6,793 bases of DNA, from the NCBI GenBank assembly GCA_009392675.1, contig VFFY01000250.1, forward strand, positions 1-6,793, written 5' to 3'. Numbering within the stretch: the first letter of the stretch is position 1; each line of letters opens with the position of its first letter. The position numbers and the translations under genes are program-made. The stretch is from SAR202 cluster bacterium (lineage in GTDB: Bacteria > Chloroflexota > Dehalococcoidia > Lucifugimonadales > UBA826). Below, piece after piece: positions 1 through 5,564 of the stretch. The notes under the pieces were generated by a model. The model made no database searches. It saw nothing but the letters and a program-made list of their open reading frames with translations, and was not told the origin of the DNA.

Positions 1-1159
1 CGATATTGGATGATTCTATTAATCTCCATATCCCGTCAACTAATCCCGGCATATTCAAGTCTTCACAGACAATTCCAATTAGTCTTTTTTCCCATTCTTT
101 GACAGATTCAATGTTCGAAGCACCATTTTGAGAACTCTTGCTAAATAAAATATAGTGTCTACGCAATTTATTAAGAGCCGTTTCGCACGCTTTTAATGAG
201 GTGAATGTGAAATTTATCCTCGTCCGATACTTAGCAGTCATACAAAGATAACGAAATGCCAACGGATCGATTCCTCTCTCTACGAGGTCAGGTATTATGA
301 AAGCATTACCGGCCGACTTGGCCATTTTCACACCATCGGCTAGTAAGTGCTGACCGTGGACCCAATGATTCACTACCTGGGAGCCGGTATATCCTTCACT
401 TTGGGCAATTTCCCCTTCATGGTGGGGAAATATATTGTCCACACCACCGGTATGAACATCTATATGTTTACCTAGGTATTTGATCGACATTGCAGAGCAT
501 TCAATATGCCAGCCTGGAAACCCGTCGCCCCAAGGGCTAGCCCATTTCAACGTCCTTCCTTCCTCAGCCTTCTTCCAAAGGGTAAAATCTCGAGGATCTT
601 TTTTTAACGGGTCCGATTCAATCCTGACAGCTTCCTGGAGTTCAGATTCATGAATATTACCCGACAAATTCCCGTAAGTCGGAAAAGAATTAATATCGTA
701 ATAAATATTGCCCTCTACTTCATAGGCAAGGGTCGATCGAAGCAGTGAATCAATGATTTCAATCATCTCATTGACGTGTTCGGTTGCCTTGGGGAATTCA
801 TTGGCAGGCAATATATTGATGGTTGATTCATCATCCAGAAACCGCTGGGTATAAAACTGTGCTATTTGGGCTGGAGTCTTACCTTCTGCTATAGCGGCCG
901 CTATTACTTTATCCTCGCCCTGTTCAAGAACTTCCTGCCTCATATGTCCAACATCGGTTATGTTCTTTATATGGGTCACTTCATGACCAAGAACTTGCAA
1001 TGTCCGGCGAATCCAGTCGGCCATCAAATAGGATCGAAGATTTCCGATATGGGCGTCTCGGTATACTGTCGGCCCACATGTATAAACACTGAATTTACCT
1101 TTCTCGTGTGGTACTAAGGCAGATCTTTTTCTTGTGAGAGTGTCATATAGCTCTAACAC
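1..1159 (-). CDS. cysS: Cysteinyl-tRNA synthetase, C-terminus cut off by the window edge
   Basis: Class I aminoacyl-tRNA synthetase that charges tRNA-Cys with cysteine using ATP in the cytoplasm. The minus strand reads open from a GTG at 1159 to base 1, giving 386 codons; family members have about 460-500 residues, so most of the C-terminal anticodon-binding part lies outside. Visible signatures are TCGPTVY at residues 27-33, the HIGH motif as HIGN (37-40), NITDVGHM (66-73), WHIECSAM (217-224), FPHHEGEIAQS (244-254) and the KMSKS loop as KMAKS (278-282). The zinc ligands match the E. coli set: Cys28, Cys221, His246 and Glu250. HIGN is common in this family, while KMAKS and NITDVGHM differ from the E. 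coli form (KMSKS, NITDIDD). The start is chosen because it sits behind AGGAGGT, aligns with known N-termini (Cys at 28), and no ATG is available. It lies 40 bases after pyruvate kinase on the same strand, probably in one operon. Confidence 0.96.
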   Translation of the reverse strand, partial: MLELYDTLTRKRSALVPHEKGKFSVYTCGPTVYRDAHIGNLRSYLMADWIRRTLQVLGHEVTHIKNITDVGHMRQEVLEQGEDKVIAAAIAEGKTPAQIAQFYTQRFLDDESTINILPANEFPKATEHVNEMIEIIDSLLRSTLAYEVEGNIYYDINSFPTYGNLSGNIHESELQEAVRIESDPLKKDPRDFTLWKKAEEGRTLKWASPWGDGFPGWHIECSAMSIKYLGKHIDVHTGGVDNIFPHHEGEIAQSEGYTGSQVVNHWVHGQHLLADGVKMAKSAGNAFIIPDLVERGIDPLAFRYLCMTAKYRTRINFTFTSLKACETALNKLRRHYILFSKSSQNGASNIESVKEWEKRLIGIVCEDLNMPGLVDGIWRLIESSNI

Positions 1160-1163
1160 CCGC

Positions 1164-1170
1164 ACCTCCT
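1164..1170 (-). promoter_or_regulatory. Strong Shine-Dalgarno site deciding the GTG start of cysS
   Basis: On the minus strand the sequence is AGGAGGT, a full match to the anti-Shine-Dalgarno core, followed by four bases (GCGG) and then the GTG at 1159. A second in-frame GTG at 1165-1163 overlaps the site itself and so is unlikely to be the start. The spacing is slightly short, but no better initiation codon exists nearby. Confidence 0.75.
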
Positions 1171-1199
1171 CGTTTGTATATTTAAATTTTTCTAACCCG

Positions 1200-2654
1200 C
1201 TAACTCAATTGTAGTACTCTTAGCATATTAGTTGAACCTGGCACGCCGATAGGTGTCCCGGCGACTAAAACAACTGTCCCCTTACTCCCCTCTGCCATAA
1301 ATTTCCGAGCTTCTTTTTCTCCAACGGTAAAAAATTCATCCACGTCAGTAGGAGTATCAACCATAATTGGATAGACTCCCCACCTTAGCGTCAGGACTCT
1401 ACACACTTCTTCCCATGGAGTTAAGGCTAATATCCGTGATTCTGGCCGGTATCGTGACACCCGTCCTGCAGAATTTCCTGACTCGGTGAACGCGATTATG
1501 AACTTTGAACCAAGCAAGTTTGAAGTCTGGCAGGCCGCGTAACTTATAACGTCATCAGTCTTGGACTCCAATTGAAGAAACCGTTCCTCCATCATTTTGT
1601 GATAGGGCAATGCTGCCTCTGCCTCCCTGGAAGTATTGACCATGATCTTCACAGCTTCGATGGGAAATTTTCCTATAGAAGTTTCCCCTGACAACATGAT
1701 CGCGTCCGATCCGTCAAATACAGCGTTAGCAACATCAGTCACTTCTGCCCGAGTGGGGGATGAAGAATGAACCATAGATTCAAGCATTTGGGTTGCTGTT
1801 ATCACAGGTTTGCCAGCAGAATTGCTTTTGCGAATCAACTCTTTCTGGACCACTGGAACTTTGTACAGAGGGATTTCTACACCCATGTCTCCTCTGGCAA
1901 CCATCAGAGCATCGCTAGCGGCCACCACCTCATCCAGGTTATCTATAGCTTCAGCCCTCTCAACCTTCGATATTATCAGCGGCTTTTTCATACCGTTCTC
2001 ACGAAGGATTGATCTAGCAGTCCATATCTCTTCTCTGCGAGTCACATTGGACAAAGCCACAAAATCTGCCCCGAGTTCAGCTGCAAATTTAAGGCATTCT
2101 ATGGTTTTTTCATCAGGGAATTTTTGGGATGGGGCACGACCGGGGGTCACCACACCTCGTCTCTCCGTCAACCTTCCGCCCCGAACAACAGTGCAATTTA
2201 CATTATCACCAGATATATCATCAACAATAAATTCTATGTTCCCGTCATCTACTAAAATAGTGCCACCTATTGCAGCGTCTAAATGAATGCCAGGAGGAGC
2301 AACAGTGACCAGGTTTTTATCACCAACAAGGTCATCACTGGTTAAAGTGATCTTATCCCCTTCTTGTAGTTCCAAAGCCCCAGGATCGGTAGGTCCAGTA
2401 CGGTATTTAGCACCTGGTACATCCACCATTATGCCCACTGGTACACCTAGCTCTTCAGAGACTTTTCTAACCCTGTTGAAAACAATCTCATGGACACTTT
2501 TTTCACCATGGGACATGTTAAGGCGGGCCACATTCATACCAGTTTTAATCAATTCTGTTAAAACTTCCTCAGTATCGGAGGAGGGACCCAGGGTGCAAAC
2601 AATTTTTGTCTTAGGTTTACCTTGATAAAGATCCACCGGATTCGTATAGGACAT
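1200..2654 (-). CDS. pyk: Pyruvate kinase, Lys-type (predicted K+-independent)
   Basis: Last ATP-producing step of glycolysis: phosphoenolpyruvate plus ADP to pyruvate plus ATP, in the cytoplasm. The 484 residues match the usual bacterial length. Seen in order: KTKIVCTLGPSS (15-26); NVARLNMSHG (41-50) with the phosphate-binding Arg44, Asn46 and Ser48; the Asp78 loop DVPGAKYRTG (78-87); the B domain, about 88-170; ISKVER (228-233) with the catalytic Lys230 and metal-binding Glu232; MVARGDMGVEIP (251-262) with metal-binding Asp256; ATQMLESM (287-294) with Thr288; the LSGETSIGKFP stretch (321-331); and the C-terminal domain ending in GTPIGVPGSTN (466-476). The loop normally reads DTKGPEIRTG; here Lys83 replaces the Glu that is tied to K+ dependence. 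The ATG at 2654 has AAAAGG five bases upstream. It is the first gene of the pyk-cysS pair and is divergent from the zinc-ribbon gene at 2840. Confidence 0.97.
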   Translation of the reverse strand: MSYTNPVDLYQGKPKTKIVCTLGPSSDTEEVLTELIKTGMNVARLNMSHGEKSVHEIVFNRVRKVSEELGVPVGIMVDVPGAKYRTGPTDPGALELQEGDKITLTSDDLVGDKNLVTVAPPGIHLDAAIGGTILVDDGNIEFIVDDISGDNVNCTVVRGGRLTERRGVVTPGRAPSQKFPDEKTIECLKFAAELGADFVALSNVTRREEIWTARSILRENGMKKPLIISKVERAEAIDNLDEVVAASDALMVARGDMGVEIPLYKVPVVQKELIRKSNSAGKPVITATQMLESMVHSSSPTRAEVTDVANAVFDGSDAIMLSGETSIGKFPIEAVKIMVNTSREAEAALPYHKMMEERFLQLESKTDDVISYAACQTSNLLGSKFIIAFTESGNSAGRVSRYRPESRILALTPWEEVCRVLTLRWGVYPIMVDTPTDVDEFFTVGEKEARKFMAEGSKGTVVLVAGTPIGVPGSTNMLRVLQLS

Positions 2655-2701
2655 ATAAACCTTTTTGAATTTATCTTCATCCAGTATTTTTCAGGCAAGT
2701 T

Positions 2702-2713
2702 TACATAACTATA
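2702..2713 (-). promoter_or_regulatory. Possible -10 region for pyk-cysS
   Basis: On the minus strand two adjacent hexamers resemble a -10 box: TATAGT (2713-2708) and TATGTA (2707-2702), about 50 bases before the pyk start. I find no good -35 at normal spacing; TTGGAG at 2727-2722 is too close. The location fits a promoter in the divergent intergenic region, but the assignment is weak. Confidence 0.3.
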
Positions 2714-2738
2714 CATTAACACTCCAACCGTGCCTAAC

Positions 2739-2769
2739 TTGTACCTATGGATTTAAGTAAAAATATGAT
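2739..2769 (+). promoter_or_regulatory. Possible promoter for the zinc-ribbon/recombinase operon
   Basis: TATGAT at 2764-2769 differs from the consensus -10 box at one base. TTGTAC at 2739-2744 is a partial -35 match, at a long spacing of 19 bases. A transcript would start near 2776 and have a leader of roughly 64 bases before the ATG at 2840. The -10 is reasonable; the -35 is doubtful. Confidence 0.35.
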
Positions 2770-2839
2770 CCCATATTTCCCAAATTTGCCTGAAACACCT
2801 GGTTCAATTACAGTTCTTCCAAAGGATACTTGGTGAAAT

Positions 2840-3550
2840 ATGTATGACGTGTCTTTGCTTTTAAATCTACAAACGCTAGACAGGTCCATTTCTAATATAC
2901 GAAAGGATCTATCAGATACTGAGGCATCTCTTAGTGACGATAGTGCCGTCCTTAAAGCAGGAAACATATTCCAACAGATTTCGGCCGCCCACCAAACAGT
3001 TAATAAAAATCAGAGAGAAATCGAACGAGAAATACAGCGATTAGCTGACCGGAAGAATTCCATTGAGTCCAAAATTTACGCCGGTGAAATAAATAATCCA
3101 AAAGAGTTGACCGCCCTGCAGGACGAAGTAGGTAATTTGAGCGATTTAATCGATTCTAAAGAAGAAGTGTTACTCGCTTGTATGGAAGAAACCGAAAGAT
3201 ACGATCAAGGTCTAGAGAAAGCTACAACACAGTTGGAAGACGCTGAGATTAATCACCAGGAAAAAGTAGTGAATCTTAAATCAAGACAGCAACAACTAAT
3301 AGATCAGCTGAATGCAAAGGAACCAGCTCAACAAACTGCTCGCGAGATGTGTTCACCAAACCTTCTTCACATCTACGACAGGGTCGGTAAGGCAAACAAA
3401 GGTATAGCGGTCGCACTGGTGGAAAGTGATAGATGCTCCGAATGTCGTTTGTCTATTCCCAAAAAATTTCTACAAACGCTTAAAACGGCCAGTGAATTCG
3501 TATACTGCAATTCTTGCGGGAGAATACTTTGCAGAGCCATCTATAAATGA
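2840..3550 (+). CDS. Coiled-coil protein with C-terminal C4 zinc ribbon (COG1579 family)
   Basis: The 236 residues match the COG1579 layout. A long, charged, heptad-rich coiled coil runs over residues 8-165, with the conserved turn YAGEINNPKEL (80-90) linking the two helical arms. A C-terminal zinc ribbon has CSEC at 199-202 and CNSC at 223-226, so four cysteine ligands. Known relatives include Helicobacter HP0958 (FlgZ), which binds RpoN and flagellin mRNA, and chlamydial CdsZ; the general role is as an adaptor or nucleic-acid-binding protein, and the exact role here is unknown. It has no signal peptide or membrane segment, so it should be cytoplasmic. The ATG at 2840 has only a weak GGTGA close by and AAAGGA further up. 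Its stop overlaps the next start as ATGA (3547-3550), indicating translational coupling to the recombinase-like gene. Family assignment is confident; function is not. Confidence 0.9.
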   Translation: MYDVSLLLNLQTLDRSISNIRKDLSDTEASLSDDSAVLKAGNIFQQISAAHQTVNKNQREIEREIQRLADRKNSIESKIYAGEINNPKELTALQDEVGNLSDLIDSKEEVLLACMEETERYDQGLEKATTQLEDAEINHQEKVVNLKSRQQQLIDQLNAKEPAQQTAREMCSPNLLHIYDRVGKANKGIAVALVESDRCSECRLSIPKKFLQTLKTASEFVYCNSCGRILCRAIYK

Positions 3551-4887
3551 GGGTCATCGGATATTGCAATAATTTAGTGGATTCGTATCAAGAAGAGAGC
3601 GGTTTCGCCTCATCAGTCGGTAGTTTTTCGGATCAACACCACCATCAAATCAATTCGATAGTGCAAGATGAAGTTGTCCCTATTGGTTCTAGCCCAAATT
3701 TCAAAAGCCTCCTAGATCTGGTCGAGAAAGATTCCGCAGGCTATCTAATCGTAATTCCTGATGCTCGGCACATAGGATCTGACTTAGAGTCTGTGGCTAG
3801 GAATGTCATTTTGGTAGAGAAGGCTAATTCCTCATTTTATTGTTTAAATAATGATTATCCAGATGTGTTGCAAAATGCGCTTATACATATAAATGCACCC
3901 GGGGTTTCTGTTTCAAAAAGTAACAACATCAAAGATGGAATGCAAAATAGGGCAATGTCGGGGAAATCGTTAGGAAAACCTCCTTTTGGCTATCTCACCA
4001 ACGAGTCAGGGGAATTTACAATCGCAGAATTGGAAGCCGTCGTGGTTCGGCAAATTTTTGAAATGTATGTGAACCAAGATATGGGCCTCAGAAAAGTAGT
4101 CCAATTCTTAAATGACTCAGATATTCGAACAAGGAGAGGCAAGTCATGGAATATAGTCACCGTACGGGATATATTGAAGAATTCCTCATACATAGGCACC
4201 TATCAACGGTTTGGATTGAGGCTTACTAGAAACCATGATTCCATCATAAATACAGACTTATTTAGAGCGGCTCAAGACAAGGTTAGGGAAAGAAGACAAT
4301 ATAAGGGATTCCCTACCCTTGAACCTTATTTGCTTTCTGGTTTGTGTCAGTGTGGATATTGCGGCAATACCATGATGGGGGTCACTAGAAAACAAAATTG
4401 GAGAAGGCAAGGTGGAGAGAAGGTCAGAAATAAGTATCGGTATTACCAATGTCAGTCAAAGAGCAATCAGGGAACCTGTGGCTACCATACTTGGACCACC
4501 GGTAAACTGGAAGCTAGAATCCTTAAAATGTTAACCACGATGGTAAAAAACGGGAAATTAGAGGAAAGCGTCTCAGGTCAAAAAGGGGAAGTGAAACTCC
4601 GTTTGGCTGCCGAAAATAGATTCACTAAAGTAGTAAGCGCAGAGAAAAGGTTTGTGGAATTCATGAAAAAAACAGCCCGGGGAGAATCTGTAGTAGGAAG
4701 ATTGGAGCTTTATCTTCAAGCCTTAGACAACGCCAGGGAACAGGCTTTCATAAGTTGCAGTCCAGAAAAAATTGCAGCCTTAATCGGGTCCTGGAATGAG
4801 CAATCTTTTACTGGGCAACAAGCCTTCCTTAATGAATACATATCCCTTATTACTGTCAAGGATAGGTCGGTGAAAATTTCCCTATAA
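3547..4887 (+). CDS. Large-serine-recombinase-like protein without the catalytic serine (predicted pseudoenzyme)
   Basis: The 446 residues follow the large serine recombinase order. A resolvase-like N-terminal domain (about 1-135) retains FKSLLDLVEKDSAGYLIVI (52-70) in the place of the family's 'LL..v..g..d.lvv' strand-helix. A 'recombinase' DNA-binding domain (about 140-250) includes GKPPFGY, RTRRGKSW and ILKNSSYIGTYQRFG. A zinc ribbon has Cys269, Cys272, Cys302 and Cys311, followed by a helical, coiled-coil-like tail (about 340-420). What is missing is the active site: the family's YxRVS motif near residue 10 reads YCNNL, and the DRLxR arginine pair reads ARHIG. A stop codon lies directly before the ATG, and the two other frames read no such motif there, so a lost N-terminus is unlikely. 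The reading frame is otherwise intact, which argues for selection. The 4-base overlap with the zinc-ribbon gene and the nearby rnpB suggest a resident gene rather than a recent integrase. I infer a DNA-binding role, not recombination. Confidence 0.85.
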   Translation: MRVIGYCNNLVDSYQEESGFASSVGSFSDQHHHQINSIVQDEVVPIGSSPNFKSLLDLVEKDSAGYLIVIPDARHIGSDLESVARNVILVEKANSSFYCLNNDYPDVLQNALIHINAPGVSVSKSNNIKDGMQNRAMSGKSLGKPPFGYLTNESGEFTIAELEAVVVRQIFEMYVNQDMGLRKVVQFLNDSDIRTRRGKSWNIVTVRDILKNSSYIGTYQRFGLRLTRNHDSIINTDLFRAAQDKVRERRQYKGFPTLEPYLLSGLCQCGYCGNTMMGVTRKQNWRRQGGEKVRNKYRYYQCQSKSNQGTCGYHTWTTGKLEARILKMLTTMVKNGKLEESVSGQKGEVKLRLAAENRFTKVVSAEKRFVEFMKKTARGESVVGRLELYLQALDNAREQAFISCSPEKIAALIGSWNEQSFTGQQAFLNEYISLITVKDRSVKISL

Positions 4888-4914
4888 CAGTCAAGGGTTC
4901 GACAAAATTAAAAA

Positions 4915-4923
4915 TGGTAAAAT
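4915..4923 (+). promoter_or_regulatory. Extended -10 promoter of rnpB
   Basis: TGG followed by TAAAAT forms an extended -10 element, beginning 28 bases after the recombinase stop. A near-consensus TCGACA at 4899-4904 is too close to serve as its -35. Predicted transcription starts near 4930-4931, which agrees with the beginning of the RNase P RNA P1 helix. Confidence 0.6.
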
Positions 4924-4930
4924 AGAGCTA

Positions 4931-5286
4931 GGTTTGAGGGGAATGGACGGCCGCTGGGTGTAGATACACCGAGAGGAAAGTCCGAGCTCCACTCGGAAGG
5001 ATGCCCGTTAACGGCGGGGCGGGGTGACCCGACGGAAAGTGCCACAGAAACAAACCGCTGCAAAGCAGTAAGGGTGAAAAGGTGAGGTAAGAGCTCACCG
5101 CGTAATTGGTAACAGTTGCGGTCCAGGCAAACCCCATCCGGAGCAAGGCCTAATAGAGGTCTATAAGGTTCCGAACCTGACCTGGGTTGGCCGCTTGATC
5201 TTATCGGCAACGATAGGACTAGATAGATGGTCGTCGCTCAGCCTATTTGGCTGACTACAGAACTCGGCTTACAGTTCCCCTCAACC
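4931..5286 (+). ncRNA. rnpB: RNase P RNA, bacterial type A
   Basis: Catalytic RNA of ribonuclease P, which removes 5' leaders from pre-tRNAs together with the RnpA protein. The universally conserved blocks are present: GAGGAAAGTCCGAGCTCC near 4973-4990, GTGCCACAGAAA near 5040, AAGGGTGAAA near 5070, GGTAAGAGCTCACCG near 5086, GGAGCAAGGCC near 5140, TATAAGGT with the GGU that pairs with tRNA CCA near 5162, and ACAGAACTCGGCTTA at 5257-5271. Helices I can pair are P1 (4935-4943 with 5275-5283), P2 (4946-4952 with 5229-5235), P18 (5200-5206 with 5211-5217, closed by a GCAA tetraloop) and a GGTGAG/CTCACC hairpin. P4 reads CCGAG/CTCGG where E. coli has CCGGG/CCCGG, a compensatory change (4985 with 5264). 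Ends are estimated from P1 and may be off by a few bases. No classical terminator follows. Confidence 0.97.
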
Positions 5287-5317
5287 GACCTTAACAAGGC
5301 TATATGTAAATAACGGC

Positions 5318-5440
5318 ATGCTTAAAATGTTTAATGAGATATATCTATGCATCCTTTGTGGCGCGTCCACTATTTCAATCAAATGTAAGACGATCTGTAC
5401 CAACTGCGGATTCACAACAGACTGTTCGGATCTACAGTGA
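5318..5440 (+). CDS. Small (40 aa) six-cysteine zinc-ribbon protein
   Basis: A 40-codon ORF with cysteines at 11, 14, 23, 27, 30 and 36, spaced CxxC-x8-C-x3-CxxC-x5-C and embedded in CILCG, KCKTICTNCGF and DCSDL. This resembles a small single-domain zinc ribbon; from memory, similar tiny proteins ending in '(K)C(K)..C.NCG...DCSD' occur in several phyla, but I cannot name a family. The spacing of both CxxCG knuckles makes chance unlikely. Starts at 5318 or 5327 (Met4) are both possible; neither has a Shine-Dalgarno, and an in-frame stop at 5252-5254 within rnpB excludes a much longer form. It lies 31 bases past the rnpB 3' end with no visible terminator or promoter between, so it may ride on the rnpB transcript. 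Function is unknown; zinc and nucleic-acid binding are inferred. Confidence 0.7.
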   Translation: MLKMFNEIYLCILCGASTISIKCKTICTNCGFTTDCSDLQ

Positions 5441-5449
5441 ATATCACTG
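5435..5449 (+). terminator. Short hairpin across the stop codon of the small zinc-ribbon ORF
   Basis: CAGTGA (5435-5440) and TCACTG (5444-5449) are perfect inverted arms around ATA, a six-pair stem that includes the TGA stop. No T-run follows directly, so an intrinsic terminator is doubtful. It could protect an mRNA 3' end or simply be chance. Confidence 0.25.
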
Positions 5450-5483
5450 CCTACCTGCAATTCCATTGTTCCCCTATTTCTAG

Positions 5484-5512
5484 TTACCTAAATGTGTTTC
5501 TATGTCTATAAT
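5484..5512 (+). promoter_or_regulatory. Promoter of the lipoprotein gene
   Basis: A consensus TATAAT at 5507-5512 lies 17 bases after TTACCT (5484-5489), a three-of-six match to the -35 box. Transcription would begin near 5519, leaving about 45 bases of leader before the TTG start at 5565. Confidence 0.5.
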
Positions 5513-5564
5513 TCTTTCGTACAAATGGACTCTGTAGCTACATTAAAAAAGACGATGGTTTAAT

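Larger units (their letters stand above)
2690..2794. repeat. 9-bp perfect inverted repeat flanking the divergent promoter region
   Basis: TTCAGGCAA at 2690-2698 is the exact reverse complement of TTGCCTGAA at 2786-2794. Read toward each gene, both arms continue in a similar way: TTGCCTGAAAAATACTGG toward pyk and TTGCCTGAAACACCTGG toward the zinc-ribbon gene. The arms lie 35 and 45 bases before the respective start codons, just downstream of the putative -10 boxes, so they would fall at the beginning of each leader. They could be operator half-sites for a shared regulator, or related leader elements. With 87 bases between arms, a simple hairpin is unlikely. Confidence 0.5.

Noticed and set aside
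866..1117. 83-codon plus-strand ORF
   Set aside because: Antisense to the conserved N-terminal half of cysS, with no recognisable protein features.
1810..2625. Two consecutive same-frame plus-strand ORFs of 158 and 112 codons antisense to pyruvate kinase
   Set aside because: They are the mirror of a strongly supported pyruvate kinase gene; the products are Ser/Thr/Pro-rich with no domain, and the second begins directly after the stop of the first.
2734..2967. 77-codon minus-strand ORF over the start of the COG1579 gene
   Set aside because: It covers the divergent promoter region and the conserved N-terminus of the zinc-ribbon protein; no features of a real protein.
3547..4930. Recent integration of a mobile element next to rnpB
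   Set aside because: No att-like direct repeats or cargo genes are visible, the active site is lost, and the gene overlaps its upstream neighbour by four bases, all of which fit a resident gene better.
4908..5210. Minus-strand ORFs of 100 and 72 codons
   Set aside because: They lie over the RNase P RNA gene, whose conserved structure explains the sequence.
5281..5466. 61-codon minus-strand ORF
   Set aside because: Antisense to the small zinc-ribbon ORF, whose cysteine pattern on the plus strand is the better explanation; the minus-strand product has no motif.
5555..5563. Minimal upstream ORF ATG GTT TAA just before the TTG start of the lipoprotein
   Set aside because: Two codons can easily arise by chance, and no Shine-Dalgarno or attenuation structure supports it.
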